From NCBI RefSeq assembly GCF_007923295.1, contig NZ_VOIR01000002.1:1-33004 (forward strand): 33,004 bases of DNA, written 5' to 3'. This document shows positions 30,939 to 33,004 of this stretch, in pieces; positions within the stretch are counted from its first letter, which is position 1; each line of letters opens with the position of its first letter. The notes below the pieces were generated by a model, which saw only the letters and a list, made by a program, of their open reading frames with translations, was not told where the DNA came from and ran no database searches. The DNA comes from Agrococcus sediminis. Its GTDB lineage: Bacteria; Actinomycetota; Actinomycetes; Actinomycetales; Microbacteriaceae. The position numbers and the translations under genes are program-made.

Positions 30939-31160
30939 TCAGCGCTGGGGCTCGCGCATCCCCCGCCCGTGCCGGCGGCTCGCCGGGACGTCCTTCGCGT
31001 CGCACAGCGCGCGCCAGACGTCCCGCGCGGGGACGCCGGCGGCCAGTGCCTCGGCGCCGGTGCGGCCGCCGAGGCTCCCGAGCGTCGTGTCGGTCATCAG
31101 CACGGCGCCCAGCGCGCCGAACTCCTCCTCGATCGCGATCTGCAGCTCGCTCGTCCGCAT
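30939..31160 (-). CDS. DUF3046 protein
   Basis: A 73-residue protein of the DUF3046 family, recognised from its opening (MRTSELQIAIEEEFG), the GALGAVLMTDTTLGSLGGRTGAEALAAG core and its position between clgR and recA, where actinobacteria usually keep it. Function unknown. The very basic C-terminus (about 60-73) may bind nucleic acid or be disordered. It begins 10 bases after clgR with no ribosome site, so translation is probably coupled. No signal peptide. Confidence 0.85.
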   Translation of the reverse strand: MRTSELQIAIEEEFGALGAVLMTDTTLGSLGGRTGAEALAAGVPARDVWRALCDAKDVPASRRHGRGMREPQR

Positions 31161-31170
31161 CCGCGGGCCC

Positions 31171-31500
31171 TCAGCGCACGGCCGAGTCGAACTCCGCCAC
31201 GAGCTCGTCGGGCAGCGTGTCGGGCACGGTAGAGCCGAGCGGCTCGAGCTCGCTGTAGCCGAGGCCCTCGAGCACCGCCAGGCGGTCGCCCACCTGGTGC
31301 AGGATGCTCGACAGCGGCACCTCGAGCGCGTCGGCGACCGACGCGAGGATCTCGCTGGAGGCCTCCTTCTGGCCGCGCTCGACCTCGCTGAGGTAGCCGA
31401 GGGCGACCGAGGCGCGCGAGGCGACCTGGCGGAGCGTCCTGCCCTGTCGCAGGCGCACGTCGCGCAGCACGTCGCCGATCTCCTGTCGTACCAGCACCAT
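31171..31500 (-). CDS. clgR: XRE-family transcriptional regulator, ClgR-like
   Basis: A 109-residue DNA-binding protein with one helix-turn-helix of the Cro/CI type (about 8-65, including [28 protein letters not shown]). This matches ClgR, the activator of clp protease and repair genes in Streptomyces, Corynebacterium and Mycobacterium. The position between pgsA-cinA and recA is the standard one. The protein ends DSAVR and lacks a C-terminal Ala-Ala, so a Clp degron is not evident. The ATG has GGGGGAG close upstream, and TAGGCT at 31532-31537 is a likely -10. Target sites were not found in the window. Confidence 0.85.
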   Translation of the reverse strand: MVLVRQEIGDVLRDVRLRQGRTLRQVASRASVALGYLSEVERGQKEASSEILASVADALEVPLSSILHQVGDRLAVLEGLGYSELEPLGSTVPDTLPDELVAEFDSAVR

Positions 31501-31531
31501 GGTCTCCCCCTTCACCGTGGTCGGATGCATC

Positions 31532-31537
31532 AGCCTA
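31532..31537 (-). promoter_or_regulatory. -10 element of clgR
   Basis: TAGGCT on the minus strand, giving a leader of about 25 bases with a ribosome site. No convincing -35 or ClgR operator was found in the 121-base gap after cinA. Confidence 0.45.
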
Positions 31538-31621
31538 GTGGCAGCGATCCTGCCGCCTGCTGAAGCCCTCACGACCTGGACAACGCCAGTGTCACACCGG
31601 GCATTCCGCGGCGGGCACTGC

Positions 31622-32161
31622 TCACTGTGTGGATTCGCTGTGCATCCGGAGGTCGGTGCGCTCGAGCGCCGCGTCGAGGTGCGCGAGGGCCGCCTCGAGC
31701 GCGGCGCGCCGCACCTCCTCGCGATCGCCGCGCACGACGTGCGACGACGACTCGGCGACGAGCCCGCCCACGGTGTCGAGCTCGATGCCGATGTGGAACT
31801 CCCCCGGCGCGTGGTCGTCCTGGGCCGCGGGGCCCGCGACCCCCGTGGTCGCCACGCCGATCGTGCAGGCGCGGCGATCGATCGCCGCCAGCTGCCGCAC
31901 GCCGCGCGCCATCCAGATCGCCACCTCGGGATCGACCGGCCCGCGCTCCTGCAGCAGTCGCGCCGGCACCCGCAGCACCTGATGCTTCATCTCGGTCGCA
32001 TACGCCACGACGCCGAGGCGAAGCACCGACGACGCGCCCGGCGTGCGCACGAGCGTCTCGGCGACGAGACCGCCCGTGAGCGACTCGGCGACCGCGACGG
32101 TCACGCCCCTCACCGCCGCCCTCGCGACGATCCTCGCTGCGACCGCCTCTGCATCCATCAT
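31622..32161 (-). CDS. cinA: CinA C-terminal family protein (nicotinamide-nucleotide amidohydrolase, PncC)
   Basis: Probably deamidates nicotinamide mononucleotide for NAD recycling. The 179-residue protein is the stand-alone C-terminal domain, without the N-terminal MoCF-like half. Catalytic residues are visible as Ser27 in [13 protein letters not shown] and Lys59 in [10 protein letters not shown], with the TTGVAGP motif further on. Two adjacent ATGs are possible; the first overlaps the pgsA stop (ATGA), the second has better spacing from GAGGAG. In several bacteria cinA is linked to recA and competence, but the single-domain form says little about that. Confidence 0.9.
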   Translation of the reverse strand: MMDAEAVAARIVARAAVRGVTVAVAESLTGGLVAETLVRTPGASSVLRLGVVAYATEMKHQVLRVPARLLQERGPVDPEVAIWMARGVRQLAAIDRRACTIGVATTGVAGPAAQDDHAPGEFHIGIELDTVGGLVAESSSHVVRGDREEVRRAALEAALAHLDAALERTDLRMHSESTQ

Positions 32162-32757
32162 CGGCTCCTCACCGCGTGCACGACGAACTCCACCCCGGAG
32201 TAGATGGTGAGCGCGACCGCGACCGTCATCGTGACGACGCACACCCAGACCGCCCAGTCGCCGAGCCACGCCTGCAGCGGCAGGAGCGCGAGCGGCAGCG
32301 CGATCGCCTGCGCCATGGTCTTGGCCTTGCCCGCCCAGTCGGCGGCGATCACGACGTCGCTCGCGACCACGAGCCGGTAGGCGGTGATGCCCCACTCGCG
32401 CAGCAGCACGACCGCGGTGATCCACCACGGCAGCTCGCCGAGGATCGACAGCACCACGAAGGCGCTGCCGGTGATCGCCTTGTCGGCGATCGGGTCGATG
32501 AGCTTGCCGAAGTCGGTCACGAGCCCGCGCCCGCGCGCGATCTGCCCGTCGACGAAGTCGGTGGCGATGAGCACCGCGAACAGCAGCGCGACCATCGTGC
32601 GCGCGAGGCCGGGCTCGGGGTTGGTGAGCGCGACCGCGATGAACACCGGGGTGAGCAGGATGCGCACGACCGAGATGATGTTCGGCACGCTCGCGACGCT
32701 CGCAGGCTCGTCGCCGCGGCGCCAGACGCGACCGCGCCACGGGCTCAGTATCCCCAT
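32158..32757 (-). CDS. pgsA: CDP-diacylglycerol-glycerol-3-phosphate 3-phosphatidyltransferase
   Basis: Membrane enzyme making phosphatidylglycerol phosphate. The 199-residue protein has several transmembrane helices and the complete CDP-alcohol phosphotransferase motif D67-x2-DG-x2-AR-x8-G-x3-D-x3-D92. A soluble N-terminal stretch of about 24 residues precedes PNIISVVRI. Other CDP-alcohol transferases share the motif; the choice rests on position next to cinA-clgR, as in mycobacterial pgsA3. The ATG has TAGCCT six bases upstream and no ribosome site, a leaderless pattern. Confidence 0.9.
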   Translation of the reverse strand: MGILSPWRGRVWRRGDEPASVASVPNIISVVRILLTPVFIAVALTNPEPGLARTMVALLFAVLIATDFVDGQIARGRGLVTDFGKLIDPIADKAITGSAFVVLSILGELPWWITAVVLLREWGITAYRLVVASDVVIAADWAGKAKTMAQAIALPLALLPLQAWLGDWAVWVCVVTMTVAVALTIYSGVEFVVHAVRSR

Positions 32758-32763
32758 GGAGGC

Positions 32764-32769
32764 AGGCTA
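32764..32769 (-). promoter_or_regulatory. -10 element of pgsA (leaderless type)
   Basis: TAGCCT on the minus strand, six bases (GCCTCC) before the pgsA ATG, in the 17-base gap after the truncated upstream gene. Confidence 0.5.
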
Positions 32770-32774
32770 ACGCG

Positions 32775-33004
32775 TCAGTCGCGGCCGGTGAGCGACCACG
32801 CGTCGTCGTCGTCGCCGCCCTCGGCCTCGACGACCTCGAGCCCATCGCGGTTCGCCTCGTCGAAGGGGTCGGCGTACCGGTCGTCGGTCTCGACCCACGC
32901 GCCCTCGTCGTCGTCGGATGCGTCGGCGGGCTCGGGCACGGCAGGCGCGGCGGCCGCGGCGGGCGGCGCGGCGGGTGCGGCCGGCGCGAGATCGGAAGAG
33001 CACA
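32775..33004 (-). CDS. ftsK: 3' end of a truncated gene, probably DNA translocase FtsK
   Basis: The frame is open to the right edge and ends in a TGA at 32775-32777. About 70 genomic residues are visible: an Ala/Pro-rich stretch, then an acidic tail (ASDDDEGAWVETDD..., EGGDDDDAWSLTGRD). No FtsK domain is present in this fragment. The identity rests on synteny, since ftsK commonly precedes pgsA-cinA-clgR-recA in actinobacteria, and on the acidic-linker type of tail. The outermost codons (32989-33004) come from a sequencing adapter, so the true coding sequence is cut at about 32988. Confidence 0.5.
   Translation of the reverse strand, partial: CSSDLAPAAPAAPPAAAAAPAVPEPADASDDDEGAWVETDDRYADPFDEANRDGLEVVEAEGGDDDDAWSLTGRD
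32989..33004 (+). other. Illumina TruSeq adapter remnant
   Basis: The final 16 bases, AGATCGGAAGAGCACA, are identical to the start of the standard Illumina TruSeq read-1 adapter. They are library artefact, not chromosome, and show that the assembled sequence ends here. Confidence 0.93.

Noticed and set aside
32767-33003. Minus-strand frame of 78 codons starting at the right edge
   Set aside because: Its start codon comes from the adapter and its sequence is almost only Arg/Ala. The neighbouring frame ending at 32775 has a normal acidic protein tail.

Overview
This 33 kb window is a dense, very GC-rich stretch of core chromosome from an actinobacterium, most likely a member of the Microbacteriaceae (genus not determined). 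The evidence is the gene order: pgsA-cinA-clgR-DUF3046-recA-recX-miaB-miaA-dapF-hflX-lexA-LysM, hisCBHA, infC-rpmI-rplT, gluABCD, pheST and the arg cluster, a layout familiar from Actinobacteria. There are 38 protein-coding genes. All but three (DUF1844, lexA and an RsmC-like methyltransferase) lie on the minus strand. I saw no tRNA, rRNA, CRISPR array, insertion sequence or phage gene. I found no convincing new defence or mobile system; what is unusual here concerns gene expression, gene content and one assembly artefact.

Reading in the direction of transcription from the right edge: a truncated gene, probably the 3' end of ftsK, then pgsA, cinA and clgR (lipid synthesis, nucleotide salvage, Clp regulation), a DUF3046 gene, and recA-recX with an SOS box. 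A small lipoprotein gene follows, then the overlapping tRNA-modification and cell-wall genes miaB-miaA-dapF. Next comes hflX, divergent from the RsmC-like methyltransferase and convergent with lexA. lexA is divergent from a LysM membrane protein of the ChiZ/YneA/DivS type, and the two share an intergenic region with two SOS boxes. Behind the LysM gene lie hisC-hisB-hisH-hisA and an SseB-family gene. The infC-rpmI-rplT translation operon with a SpoU rRNA methylase follows, then gluABCD (amino-acid ABC importer), pheS-pheT, a SIMPL-domain gene, argC-argJ-argB-argF-argH and tyrS.

Functionally the window combines a DNA-damage module (recA, recX, lexA, LysM division inhibitor), arginine and histidine biosynthesis, two aminoacyl-tRNA synthetases, translation initiation and ribosome assembly, and glutamate-type uptake. 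The arginine cluster lacks argD, argR and argG at their usual places.

Two themes stand out. First, at least eleven genes carry a TANNNT -10 hexamer six or seven bases before the start codon and mostly no useful Shine-Dalgarno sequence, so leaderless mRNAs look common; in three cases the upstream gene's TAG stop is part of that -10. Second, infC appears to start at a rare AUC codon and encodes an IF-3 with a tail of about 200 low-complexity residues. The last 16 bases of the window match the Illumina TruSeq adapter and are not genomic.
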